From assembly GCF_016756315.1 (NCBI RefSeq), contig NZ_AP024235.1, positions 1,550,001 to 1,614,000 on the forward strand: a stretch of DNA of 64,000 bases, given 5' to 3'. Within the stretch, counting starts at the first letter, position 1. Each line of letters begins with the position of its first letter. Below the pieces are notes generated by a model, which was given only the letters and a program-made list of their open reading frames with translations, was not told where the DNA came from and made no database searches. This DNA is from Alteromonas sp. KC3 (GTDB lineage: Bacteria; Pseudomonadota; Gammaproteobacteria; Enterobacterales; Alteromonadaceae). The position numbers were made by a program, and so were the translations under genes. Below are positions 1 to 7,254 of the stretch, one piece after another.

Positions 1-579
1 GACGGGCAAGCACAAGTGCGCCAAGCGCGTGCAGAGAAAATTGCTGAAAAATTAGAAAAGTGCGGCTTTGAAGGCGTGCTACCCAGAGCCAAGGCACTTG
101 CCGGAGTCGGTCAAGTAACCCGCGCACACTTTGCAAGAGTGTTGGTGAATAATTACGGCGTACCTACTATGGAAGCGGCGTTTAAGAAATACCTTGGTAA
201 AGGCAAGCGGGCGGCGGTTAAAGCTGAATGGCCGAGTATTGAAACGGCGATAACCTGGATTCAAGATGCTGGCGGTCAAGCTGTGCTTGCACATCCAGCC
301 CACTACGATATGACCGCAAAATGGCTACGCCGTCTTGTGGCGCTTTTTGAGCAAGCCGGTGGTGATGCCATCGAGACCGCATTTCCGGGCATTAATAAAA
401 CCAAGCAAGAATTGATTAATGAACTTGCGCAAACCCATAGTTTACTGGCGTCAGCAGGGTCAGATTTTCATTTCCCTTCACGATGGACAGAGCTAGGCAA
501 AAACTTGGGTATTAGCAGCAAACTTACCCCGGTTTGGCACAATTGGACGCAGTTTGACGCACTAGGCGCAAACAACTAA
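1..579 (+). CDS. rnm: 5'-3' exoribonuclease Rnm (YciV/TrpH, PHP family), 3' part only
   Basis: The frame is open from the first base of the window, so this is the C-terminal ~192 residues of a protein that starts upstream; the E. coli protein is about 290 residues. The PHP-family character shows in the late segment with VLAHPAHYD and SAGSDFHFPS, where the His and Asp residues would be metal ligands. Known family members (Rnm, RNase AM) trim the 5' ends of 5S/23S rRNA and degrade short oligonucleotides. The gene is followed by yciO, the order seen in many gammaproteobacteria. The N-terminal metal ligands are outside the window, so integrity cannot be judged. The stop codon lies at the start of a degenerate 17-bp tandem repeat (577-610). 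Confidence 0.85.
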   Translation, partial: DGQAQVRQARAEKIAEKLEKCGFEGVLPRAKALAGVGQVTRAHFARVLVNNYGVPTMEAAFKKYLGKGKRAAVKAEWPSIETAITWIQDAGGQAVLAHPAHYDMTAKWLRRLVALFEQAGGDAIETAFPGINKTKQELINELAQTHSLLASAGSDFHFPSRWTELGKNLGISSKLTPVWHNWTQFDALGANN

Positions 580-610
580 GCATGTGCAAATACTAAGCGT
601 GTGGAAATAG
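577..610. repeat. Two imperfect 17-bp tandem units overlapping the rnm stop codon
   Basis: TAAGCATGTGCAAATAC (577-593) is followed directly by TAAGCGTGTGGAAATAG (594-610), 14 of 17 positions identical. A weaker third unit may follow at 611-627. The first unit begins with the TAA stop of rnm. No function is evident; replication slippage is the simplest origin. Confidence 0.5.
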
Positions 611-681
611 CAAGGCATGCCCAAACCAACAAGACCAGGGCTAGTGTGCTAGAGCAAGCAAGTTGAGACAAGAGAGGCGTT

Positions 682-1302
682 ATGAGTCAGTTTTTTTATG
701 TACACCCAGACAATCCGCAGAAGCGTTTAATAACGCAAGCGTGTGAATTGATTCGAGAAGGTGCAGTTGTGGTTTACCCCACTGATTCTGGGTATGCCAT
801 TGGTTGTCAGATGGAAGACAAAAGAGCGCTTGAACAGCTCTGCCGTATTCGACAGATAGACAAAGAGCATAATTTTACGCTTATGTGTCGTGATATGTCG
901 GAGTTGTCGATTTATGCGAAGGTTGATAATACGGCTTTTCGTCAAATCAAAAACAACACGCCAGGGCATTACACTTTTGTGCTAAAAGCCACGCGAGAAG
1001 TGCCTAAACGGCTGCAAAACCCCAAGCGGAAAACCATTGGTATTCGCGTGCCTGACAACGCCATTGCGCTTGCTCTGCTTGAAGAGCTTGGTGAGCCATT
1101 GATGTCTACGTCGTTGATTTTGCCAGGAAATACAATGGCGGAATCTGACCCTGATGTTATTCGCGATAATCTTGAAAAACAGGTTGGGCTTATTATTCAC
1201 GGCGGGTATATTGGTGAGCAGCCTACAACGGTTGTAGATCTTTCAGAAGATACGCCCGTTATCGTGCGTCATGGTACGGGCGACCCATCACCATTTGAAT
1301 AA
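682..1302 (+). CDS. yciO: YciO family protein (Sua5/YciO/YrdC, threonylcarbamoyl-AMP synthase-like)
   Basis: 206 residues, full length for YciO. It carries the Sua5/YrdC fold signatures: YPTDSGYAIGC near residue 32, a KxxHNFTLMCRD segment near 61, and the late STSLILPGN region near 143. The family binds double-stranded RNA and nucleotides; YrdC/TsaC makes threonylcarbamoyl-AMP for tRNA t6A, but YciO proteins are a separate branch whose main cellular role is less certain, so the synthase role is not claimed. An AGAGG-type ribosome site precedes the ATG at 682. It sits between rnm and scpA in the conserved gene order. Its stop codon lies inside the first unit of a 16-bp tandem repeat. Confidence 0.88.
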   Translation: MSQFFYVHPDNPQKRLITQACELIREGAVVVYPTDSGYAIGCQMEDKRALEQLCRIRQIDKEHNFTLMCRDMSELSIYAKVDNTAFRQIKNNTPGHYTFVLKATREVPKRLQNPKRKTIGIRVPDNAIALALLEELGEPLMSTSLILPGNTMAESDPDVIRDNLEKQVGLIIHGGYIGEQPTTVVDLSEDTPVIVRHGTGDPSPFE

Positions 1303-1341
1303 AGTACCGTTTGAATAAGGTATCGTTTGAATATGGTACCG
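1294..1341. repeat. Three tandem 16-bp units across the yciO stop codon
   Basis: TTTGAATAAAGTACCG (1294-1309), TTTGAATAAGGTATCG (1310-1325) and TTTGAATATGGTACCG (1326-1341) lie head to tail. The first unit contains the last codons and TAA stop of yciO (1300-1302). Because 16 is not a multiple of three, the units do not extend the protein. Function unknown. Confidence 0.8.
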
Positions 1342-1460
1342 TGCTAGCCATATTGTGTGCGGGCGCCATGCGCAAATGCGTTGGAAACACTCTGCGCACT
1401 GCATAACATAAACGACAAACAACAATAAGCGTGTAAAACGCATAACAAGAACGAAGAATT

Positions 1461-2348
1461 GTGCCGGAATCAAAAGAAAACAGCATTCAGAGCGACGCTG
1501 TTGTGACTGCGCCAGATAACGAAGTAGCACTGCAAAATACCGCGGCAACGCCGGTACAGCAGCCATTGCCGCTTGCGTTTATTAATGGCGAGGCCGTCAT
1601 AGAAAAGCCTGAAGATCTTTTTATTCCGCCTGATGCGCTAGAGGTTATTTTAGAAACCTTTGAAGGCCCCCTCGATTTACTGCTGTATTTAATTAGAAAG
1701 CAAAAGTTCGATATCACTACGTTGCCTATTGCCGATGTGACCAAGCAATACATGGAATATGTTGATGCAATGATGTCACTAAAGCTTGAATTGGCCGCTG
1801 AATACCTGTTGATGGCCGCTATTCTTGCCGAAATAAAATCAAGGTTATTGTTGCCAAAACGCAGCGATGAGTCGGACGAAGAAGAAGATCCACGCGCCGA
1901 GCTTATTCGCAGGTTAAAAGAATATGAGCTGGTGAAGCAGGCCGCAGAAGACTTAGATTTGCAGCCTCGCCTAGAGCGTGACATTTACAACGTGCATGTA
2001 GAGACAAGCGATAACGTAGCACCTATTCGCATTGAGCCTGATGTTACCCTTGCTGAAATTGTGCTTGCCTTTAGCGCAGCAATGAAACGGGCTGAGGCCT
2101 TCGAGCATCACACCATTGAACGGGAGGCACTTAGCACCAGAGAGCGCATGTCGTTGATATTGTCTGTGCTAAATAATACCGAATATACGCCTCTTGAGCG
2201 CCTTTTTACGGTAGAAGAAGGTAAGGCCGGCGTTGTGGTTTGTTTCCTCGCCATTTTAGAATTAGTAAAAGAACAGCTTATTTTGTGCATTCAGGCAGGT
2301 CCTTATGCCAAAATTCATGTAAAATTAGGTGCTCATGAAGAAAATTAA
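1461..2348 (+). CDS. scpA: Segregation and condensation protein A
   Basis: 295 residues beginning with GTG at 1461. A Gln/Ala/Pro-rich, probably unstructured N-terminus of about 55 residues precedes the ScpA kleisin domain, recognised from FEGPLDLLLYLIRKQKFDI near residue 68, the AAEYLLMAAILAEIKSRLLLP helix near 113, and the C-terminal winged-helix part (VVCFLAILELVKEQL). ScpA bridges SMC heads and binds ScpB, helping chromosome compaction and segregation in the cytoplasm. It overlaps scpB, so the two are translated as a pair. The acidic stretch SDESDEEEDPRAELIRRL is the normal linker. Downstream scpB and rluB complete a common cluster. Confidence 0.95.
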   Translation: MPESKENSIQSDAVVTAPDNEVALQNTAATPVQQPLPLAFINGEAVIEKPEDLFIPPDALEVILETFEGPLDLLLYLIRKQKFDITTLPIADVTKQYMEYVDAMMSLKLELAAEYLLMAAILAEIKSRLLLPKRSDESDEEEDPRAELIRRLKEYELVKQAAEDLDLQPRLERDIYNVHVETSDNVAPIRIEPDVTLAEIVLAFSAAMKRAEAFEHHTIEREALSTRERMSLILSVLNNTEYTPLERLFTVEEGKAGVVVCFLAILELVKEQLILCIQAGPYAKIHVKLGAHEEN

Positions 2349-2928
2349 CACGGCGCAGCTTAAGCAGTTGGTAGAGGCAGCTATTTTTGTTGCTGATAAA
2401 CCTATTTCAAGACAACAGCTTAAAGAGACTGTACTGAATGAATTTAGCGTGGCAGATAGAACCTTGAGTAAGGTGCTAAACGAGCTAAAGTTAGATTATC
2501 AACCTCGCGGTATTCAGTTAGTAGAAGTTGCAAGCGGCTTTCGATTTCAATCGTTAGATGCGCTTAGCCCGTGGTTAAGTAAATTATGGCAAGAAAATGC
2601 GCCCAAATATTCACGAGCGATGCTCGAAACATTGGCGCTTATTGCCTACCGTCAGCCCATCACGCGCGGAGAAATTGAACAAGTGCGTGGTGTTGCGGTA
2701 AGCAGCAATATTATAAAGACACTCACAGAACGAGATTGGATAAAGGTAGTGGGCCACAAAGAGGTGCCCGGGCGACCGGCATTGTACGCTACCACAAAAG
2801 GCTTTTTGGATTATTTTTCGATGACGTCGTTAGGTGATTTACCTAACGCTGAAGCGTTTGAGAATATGGCTGAAAGCATTGCGTCTGACTCGCCGCTTAA
2901 GGTGTTAAATGAGGCACCGTCTGAATAG
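2335..2928 (+). CDS. scpB: Segregation and condensation protein B
   Basis: 197 residues from ATG 2335; a GTG at 2329, two codons earlier, is an alternative start. ScpB is a dimeric double winged-helix protein that binds ScpA in the SMC-ScpAB condensin. Signatures are the N-terminal [18 protein letters not shown] segment, and [20 protein letters not shown] near residue 99 followed by VRGV and the [16 protein letters not shown] segment. The gene starts inside the 3' end of scpA (14-bp overlap), pointing to translational coupling. Length and motifs are standard. Confidence 0.95.
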   Translation: MKKINTAQLKQLVEAAIFVADKPISRQQLKETVLNEFSVADRTLSKVLNELKLDYQPRGIQLVEVASGFRFQSLDALSPWLSKLWQENAPKYSRAMLETLALIAYRQPITRGEIEQVRGVAVSSNIIKTLTERDWIKVVGHKEVPGRPALYATTKGFLDYFSMTSLGDLPNAEAFENMAESIASDSPLKVLNEAPSE

Positions 2929-2966
2929 ACCGTGCGACCGTAAACAAGCAATTAAAGAGTGAAACC

Positions 2967-3863
2967 ATGACTGAAAAGTTGCAAAAAGTACTGGCTAACC
3001 AAGGGCTAGGCTCGCGACGAGAAATGGAACGTTGGATAGAAGAAGGACGTGTATCTGTAAATGGTGCCGTTGCTACTCTCGGCGATAGAGTTGATCACAC
3101 GGCGCAAATACGTGTTGACGGGCATTTATTGTCTCGTCAAACCGAGCAACCAATATGCCGTGTATTGATGTACAACAAGCCCGAAGGCGAGTTGTGTAGC
3201 CGTCACGACCCTGAAGGCCGAGATACCGTGTTCGACAGGTTACCTGCCATTCGCTTAGGTAGGTGGATCACTGTTGGTCGCCTTGATATGAACACCAGCG
3301 GTTTATTGCTTTTCACTAATGATGGTGAATTAGCGAATCGTTTGATGCACCCTAAGTGCGAAGTTGAACGCGAGTATGCGGTACGTGTATTTGGTGAGGT
3401 AACGGGCAAAACCCTCAACACCTTGCAAAAAGGTGTTGAACTGGAAGACGGCGAAGCAAAATTCCTGACAATTTCAGGTACGCCAACGCCACAGCACGCT
3501 GAAGAAGAAAGCATGAACCGCTGGTTTAACGTAACCCTTAAAGAAGGGCGTAATCGTGAGGTTCGTCGTTTGTGGGAGTCGCAAGGTGTACAAGTAAGCC
3601 GACTTATCCGTGTTAAATACGGGCCAATTGAACTGCAAAAACGTTTACCACAAGGCGCTTGGGTAGAGCTAGGCCTTGAAGATGTCAATGCGCTTCGAAG
3701 CCATGTTCAACTGCCAGATGAAACGCAAACTATGGTGAACGTGCGACAAGGCAAGCTTGATCATGCCAGACTTAGCCGCATGCGCCGTTCTGTGAAAAAG
3801 CACAAGGTGCGTAAGCAGCAGGGGTTAAATAAGCGAGCAGGGCGCCCAAGTAAACGCAAGTAG
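2967..3863 (+). CDS. rluB: 23S rRNA pseudouridine(2605) synthase RluB
   Basis: 298 residues. An S4 RNA-binding domain occupies about residues 3-60 ([20 protein letters not shown]). The RsuA/RluB/E/F catalytic domain follows, with the catalytic Asp at 107 in [17 protein letters not shown] and the late [12 protein letters not shown] motif. A lysine/arginine-rich tail (residues ~260-298) is typical of RluB and probably contacts rRNA. The enzyme isomerises U2605 of 23S rRNA. The gene lies 38 bp after scpB, the usual neighbour, and is followed by a strong intrinsic terminator, so it probably closes the transcription unit. RluB rather than RluE/RluF is chosen because of length, basic tail and context. 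Confidence 0.92.
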   Translation: MTEKLQKVLANQGLGSRREMERWIEEGRVSVNGAVATLGDRVDHTAQIRVDGHLLSRQTEQPICRVLMYNKPEGELCSRHDPEGRDTVFDRLPAIRLGRWITVGRLDMNTSGLLLFTNDGELANRLMHPKCEVEREYAVRVFGEVTGKTLNTLQKGVELEDGEAKFLTISGTPTPQHAEEESMNRWFNVTLKEGRNREVRRLWESQGVQVSRLIRVKYGPIELQKRLPQGAWVELGLEDVNALRSHVQLPDETQTMVNVRQGKLDHARLSRMRRSVKKHKVRKQQGLNKRAGRPSKRK

Positions 3864-3895
3864 CACTGTCTAATACCCAAAATTATGATGCAGAG

Positions 3896-3920
3896 AAGCC
3901 GCTAAATAGCGGCTTTTTTT
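3896..3920 (+). terminator. Intrinsic terminator after rluB
   Basis: AAGCCGCTA pairs with TAGCGGCTT around a two-base loop and is followed by a run of T. It lies 32 bp after the rluB stop, and the next gene runs the opposite way. Confidence 0.9.
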
Positions 3921-3964
3921 GTGCTTAAATAATTGTTACGTTCAATGAAACTCTTTCGACTGAA

Positions 3965-4807
3965 TCAATTTGAACGAAAACGATCGCATTGGGGCGCTAT
4001 GGCGATGCCATTGTCATTTGCCCAGGTTTCAATTTTTTCTTTGTTGTCAGTAACGAAGCTATTGAAGCTATTAATTACTTCGGTGTGATGTTTTGTTGAA
4101 ATTTGGTACTTCACTGGATCGGCATTTACGCTACTAGAAACCGACACAAGAGCAGGAGATTTGCCTAAATGCTTGAGCTCATTTTGGATGATAGCAATGT
4201 TTACATCAATGCCATCAATCATTTCATTAACCAACATTTGTGCGAGTACCCTTAAGGAGGTATCTCTTACTATCTCTAACTTGCCCGTCTCAATTGCATC
4301 TTTCCATTTGCTTGATGGCGTAAACCCTATTGGCAAGCCTAATCGCATGAAGGCATCTGGTGGCATGTCTCTATTTTTATCAAGCACTACAGTAGTATCA
4401 CACACGGTGATCATCGGCGCACTGTAACGAATGTTATTCGTTGAGCTCAGCTTCCAACGCGCGTTATCAGGCAGTCGGATATCAATGGCATTTTCATCGA
4501 ACCAGAAAGGAAAGCGATTCAATGGTAGAGGAATAAATGATAACTCAATGTCATTTTGTAAAGCGAATTCATGAAGAATTTGATACAGGAGGCCGTCGTG
4601 TTTACCTTCAGTAAAATTCATTACTGGCGCATAGTTGATATCTTCTACACCAATTCGCAAGGTTTTCGGCAGCGTTTGACTCTCTGTGGCAAGTGAATAT
4701 GGGCTCACAAAACATATTGTAGCAGCGAGGGCGCATACAAGGTGTTTAAACACGTTTATCTTCAACACTATATCAAAAGCCTGTCTAGATACTTTGCCAT
4801 AATTCAC
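3965..4807 (-). CDS. Periplasmic substrate-binding protein (family 3-like), orphan
   Basis: 280 residues as drawn. A hydrophobic signal segment runs from about residue 20 to 40 and ends near SLATES, so export to the periplasm is likely. After it comes LRIGVEDINYAPVMNF and GLLYQILHEFALQNDIELSFIPLP, the pattern of type-3 extracellular solute-binding domains (polar amino acid class). No permease or ATPase gene is beside it, so it may be a stand-alone sensor-type binding protein or serve a distant transporter. Start uncertain: the signal peptide would be more ordinary if translation began at a GTG or TTG around residues 13-15. Ligand unknown. Confidence 0.65.
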   Translation of the reverse strand: MNYGKVSRQAFDIVLKINVFKHLVCALAATICFVSPYSLATESQTLPKTLRIGVEDINYAPVMNFTEGKHDGLLYQILHEFALQNDIELSFIPLPLNRFPFWFDENAIDIRLPDNARWKLSSTNNIRYSAPMITVCDTTVVLDKNRDMPPDAFMRLGLPIGFTPSSKWKDAIETGKLEIVRDTSLRVLAQMLVNEMIDGIDVNIAIIQNELKHLGKSPALVSVSSSVNADPVKYQISTKHHTEVINSFNSFVTDNKEKIETWANDNGIAIAPQCDRFRSN

Positions 4808-4941
4808 ATCAACAGCAGATTAGCACAAGAAAAAACGTAACGGGAGCAATACATTACATTTGCTACTTAAGTATAAAGGCGATCTTCCTCAGCATGTTAG
4901 CCGTAGGTATTGGTATTCATTAATGTTGACAAGGAGATGCT

Positions 4942-5745
4942 ATGAAAGACATGCCGCAGTTAGGAGTAGGCACATTTCGACTCGAAGGTGACGTGGCGCG
5001 AGATGCTGTCACCAATGCGTTAGATGTGGGTTTTAGACATATTGATACAGCACAAATATATGGAAATGAGGCGCAAGTTGGCGATGCAATTCAAACTAGC
5101 GGTATCGCGCGCTCAGATTTATTTGTCACCACAAAAGTATGGTATGAGTCGCTTGGTGACGATCATTTCATCCCTAGCGTTCACGAGAGTTTGGCAAAGC
5201 TGAAGCTTGAATATGTCGACTTGCTGCTTGTTCATTGGCCTTACCCTGGGACAGACATTGCGCTTGAAGCTTACTTAACTCAGCTCGCTGAAGCGAAAAA
5301 GCTAGGCTTGGCAAGGCACATAGGTGTGTCTAACTTCACCATAGATCTGATGGACAAAGCAGAGGCAATTCTAGGTAAAGGTGAGTTGTATACCAATCAG
5401 ATTGAACTGCATCCGTTTATGCAAAATCAGCAGGTGGTGAAAGCGTGTCGCGATAAGGGGATCCGAGTTACCGCTTATATGCCGTTTGCCGTTGGCGATG
5501 TCATGGAAGACGAAACGTTAAAGCAAATCGCAAATGCACATGATGCCACCCCTGCGCAGGTCGTTCTCTCTTGGATGGAAAAGCGCCATTATTACGCCAT
5601 ACCTTCTTCAACAAGTAGACAGCACCTTTCAGAAAACCTAGCCTATGGTGGTGTCCAATTGTCAGATGAAGAATTACAGCGAATAGACGGTTTAGACAAC
5701 GGCAAGCGAATTGTTGACCCTGATTTCGCGCCGCAGTGGGACTGA
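4942..5745 (+). CDS. dkgB: 2,5-diketo-D-gluconate reductase B-like aldo/keto reductase
   Basis: 267 residues, full-length aldo-keto reductase barrel. Catalytic tetrad residues are visible: Asp35 and Tyr40 in HIDTAQIYGNE, Lys65 in TTKVW, His98 in LLLVHWP. The GVSNF motif and the C-terminal IPSSTSRQHLSENL NADPH-binding stretch are present. Overall pattern follows E. coli DkgB (YafB), which reduces methylglyoxal and other small aldehydes or ketones with NADPH. The ATG follows AAGGAG at good spacing. It stands alone, with a strong terminator downstream. Exact substrate unknown. Confidence 0.88.
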   Translation: MKDMPQLGVGTFRLEGDVARDAVTNALDVGFRHIDTAQIYGNEAQVGDAIQTSGIARSDLFVTTKVWYESLGDDHFIPSVHESLAKLKLEYVDLLLVHWPYPGTDIALEAYLTQLAEAKKLGLARHIGVSNFTIDLMDKAEAILGKGELYTNQIELHPFMQNQQVVKACRDKGIRVTAYMPFAVGDVMEDETLKQIANAHDATPAQVVLSWMEKRHYYAIPSSTSRQHLSENLAYGGVQLSDEELQRIDGLDNGKRIVDPDFAPQWD

Positions 5746-5780
5746 TTAGCCGATAAACTAAGTTAGTAGGTATACCACAC

Positions 5781-5822
5781 AAAAACGGTGAGGCGAGCAA
5801 TAGCACGCCCCACCGTTTTTTT
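5781..5822 (+). terminator. Intrinsic terminator after dkgB
   Basis: AAAAACGGTG at 5781-5790 pairs with CACCGTTTTT at 5811-5820; the inner part GGCG..CGCC extends the stem. A T-run follows. Immediately downstream is GTGTCTGTCCC (5823-5833), a member of the repeated motif discussed in the findings. Confidence 0.9.
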
Positions 5823-5850
5823 GTGTCTGTCCCTTTTTTTTAAAAAATGT

Positions 5851-5889
5851 TTGCATAAATAACGAACGCCGTATACTGTATTAATACAG
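5851..5889 (+). promoter_or_regulatory. Promoter with overlapping palindromic operator for the GntR/ABC operon
   Basis: A perfect 14-bp palindrome CTGTATTAATACAG lies at 5876-5889, 20 bp before the start of the GntR gene. A possible -35 TTGCAT (5851-5856) and -10 TATACT (5872-5877) place the palindrome over the -10. This suggests autorepression by the adjacent GntR protein; that is inference. Confidence 0.6.
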
Positions 5890-5909
5890 GTGGTACAGTT
5901 GGGTGTGAT

Positions 5910-6338
5910 ATGCAAAATATACAAAAAGTGAAACCGTTAAGTATTCAGGTCTCCACTGGAGATGCTCGTCCTATTTTCAAGCAAATTGTCGATCAGGTCC
6001 GTATGCTGGTGGCGCGCAATGAACTAGAGGTCGGGGCCAAACTTCCAAGCGTACGAGGGCTTGCTACGCAACTGCTTGTTAATGCCAATACAGTGGCGAA
6101 AGCCTACAACGAGCTTACCTCACAAGGCGTTCTTGAATCGCATCAAGGCAAAGGACTATTCGTGGCGCAGCAGCGTCAAATGTTGAGTCAGGAAGCACAG
6201 CAGCAGAAATTAGACAGTGCTGTTGAAGTCTTTGTGAACGAAGTGGCCTATCTAGATTACAGTCAAGAGACGTTGCTTAGTAAAGTAGCTAATGCACTGG
6301 AAAGCGTTCGCCCTCGTAAAGCGTCAAACGGTGAATAA
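5910..6338 (+). CDS. GntR-family transcriptional regulator, YtrA-like
   Basis: 142 residues, consistent with the short YtrA subfamily: a winged helix-turn-helix domain (about residues 12-80, with IFKQIVDQVRMLVARNEL, KLPSVRGLATQLLVNANTVAKAY and the wing GVLESHQGKGLFVAQ) and only a short helical dimerisation tail, without a large effector domain. YtrA-type regulators usually repress an adjacent ABC transporter operon. Here the ATPase gene begins one base after this stop codon, and a palindrome overlaps the probable promoter. Effector unknown; antibiotic or envelope stress is common in the subfamily. Confidence 0.9.
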   Translation: MQNIQKVKPLSIQVSTGDARPIFKQIVDQVRMLVARNELEVGAKLPSVRGLATQLLVNANTVAKAYNELTSQGVLESHQGKGLFVAQQRQMLSQEAQQQKLDSAVEVFVNEVAYLDYSQETLLSKVANALESVRPRKASNGE

Positions 6339-6339
6339 C

Positions 6340-7254
6340 ATGTCTGAAGTGTGTATTGAAACGGATTTATTAACCCGTCAATTTGGTAATAAAAAGGCGT
6401 TGGATGGTTTCACGCTGACGGTACCGCGCAGCGGTATTCATACCATTGTGGGCAGTAATGGGGCGGGTAAGTCTACGCTATTTAGGTTGCTGCTTGGCAT
6501 TGACACGCCAACTTCAGGAAGCTGCCATGTTTTAGGAAGACCTTCCCAACACCTAACGTCCAAAGACCGCGCTCAAATAGGCTATGTAAACGAAGAGCAT
6601 ACATTACCTGAGTGGATGTCCGTGTCCAGTGTAATGAAATTGCAGCGCAGCTTTTACCCACAATGGGAACAAGATGTTTTTAACCGAACAATTAGCTACT
6701 TCGATATCGATCCTAAACAGAAGGTGTCGGGGCTATCAAGAGGGGAAAGGGCAGGTTTTAGTTTGTCTTTAGCACTGGCGCAGCAGCCTAAACTGTTGAT
6801 TCTAGATGAGCCTACGCTTGGGTTAGACGTGGTGGCTAAGCAAAGCTTTTTAGAGTCATTGATGCTGATAGGCACTGAACAAGATGCGGCCATTATTTAC
6901 TGTTCACACCAAATGGAAGAGATAGAGCGCTTGGCAGACAACCTTATCCTTATGGAAAAGGGAAGGCTTATCAATAATTGTTCGCCCGATGAGTTTCTCT
7001 CTCGAGTTACGGCGTGGACGGTAGATTTCGACGGCAGGGCTTTTGAGCCAGAAAATATTCCGGGGTTTTTGAGCTACAAAATTATCGAAGGGCTGCATCA
7101 CATTGTGGTGGCCGACCAAGTAAGCGATACAAACTTTGCATCCCTGCTAAAGCTTATGGGGGCCAAATTTGTGCAGTCTATGCCAGTGAACCTTGAAAAC
7201 GCGGTTAACGCTTACCTCACTAGAAACCATAACAAGCCTGTGGAGCTGTCGTAA
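6340..7254 (+). CDS. ABC transporter ATP-binding protein
   Basis: 304 residues from ATG 6340. An in-frame ATG at 6292 lies inside the GntR gene and would add an unconserved-looking 16 residues. Walker A is GSNGAGKST (38-46), the signature is LSRGERAGFSLSLALA, Walker B is LLILDEPTLGLD, and the H-loop is IIYCSHQMEEIERL. The C-terminal third lacks motifs and may contact the partner membrane protein. The start lies one base after the GntR stop, and the end overlaps the next gene (TAATG). It probably energises the 607-residue membrane protein downstream; export or membrane remodelling is more likely than import, since no binding protein is present. Confidence 0.92.
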   Translation: MSEVCIETDLLTRQFGNKKALDGFTLTVPRSGIHTIVGSNGAGKSTLFRLLLGIDTPTSGSCHVLGRPSQHLTSKDRAQIGYVNEEHTLPEWMSVSSVMKLQRSFYPQWEQDVFNRTISYFDIDPKQKVSGLSRGERAGFSLSLALAQQPKLLILDEPTLGLDVVAKQSFLESLMLIGTEQDAAIIYCSHQMEEIERLADNLILMEKGRLINNCSPDEFLSRVTAWTVDFDGRAFEPENIPGFLSYKIIEGLHHIVVADQVSDTNFASLLKLMGAKFVQSMPVNLENAVNAYLTRNHNKPVELS

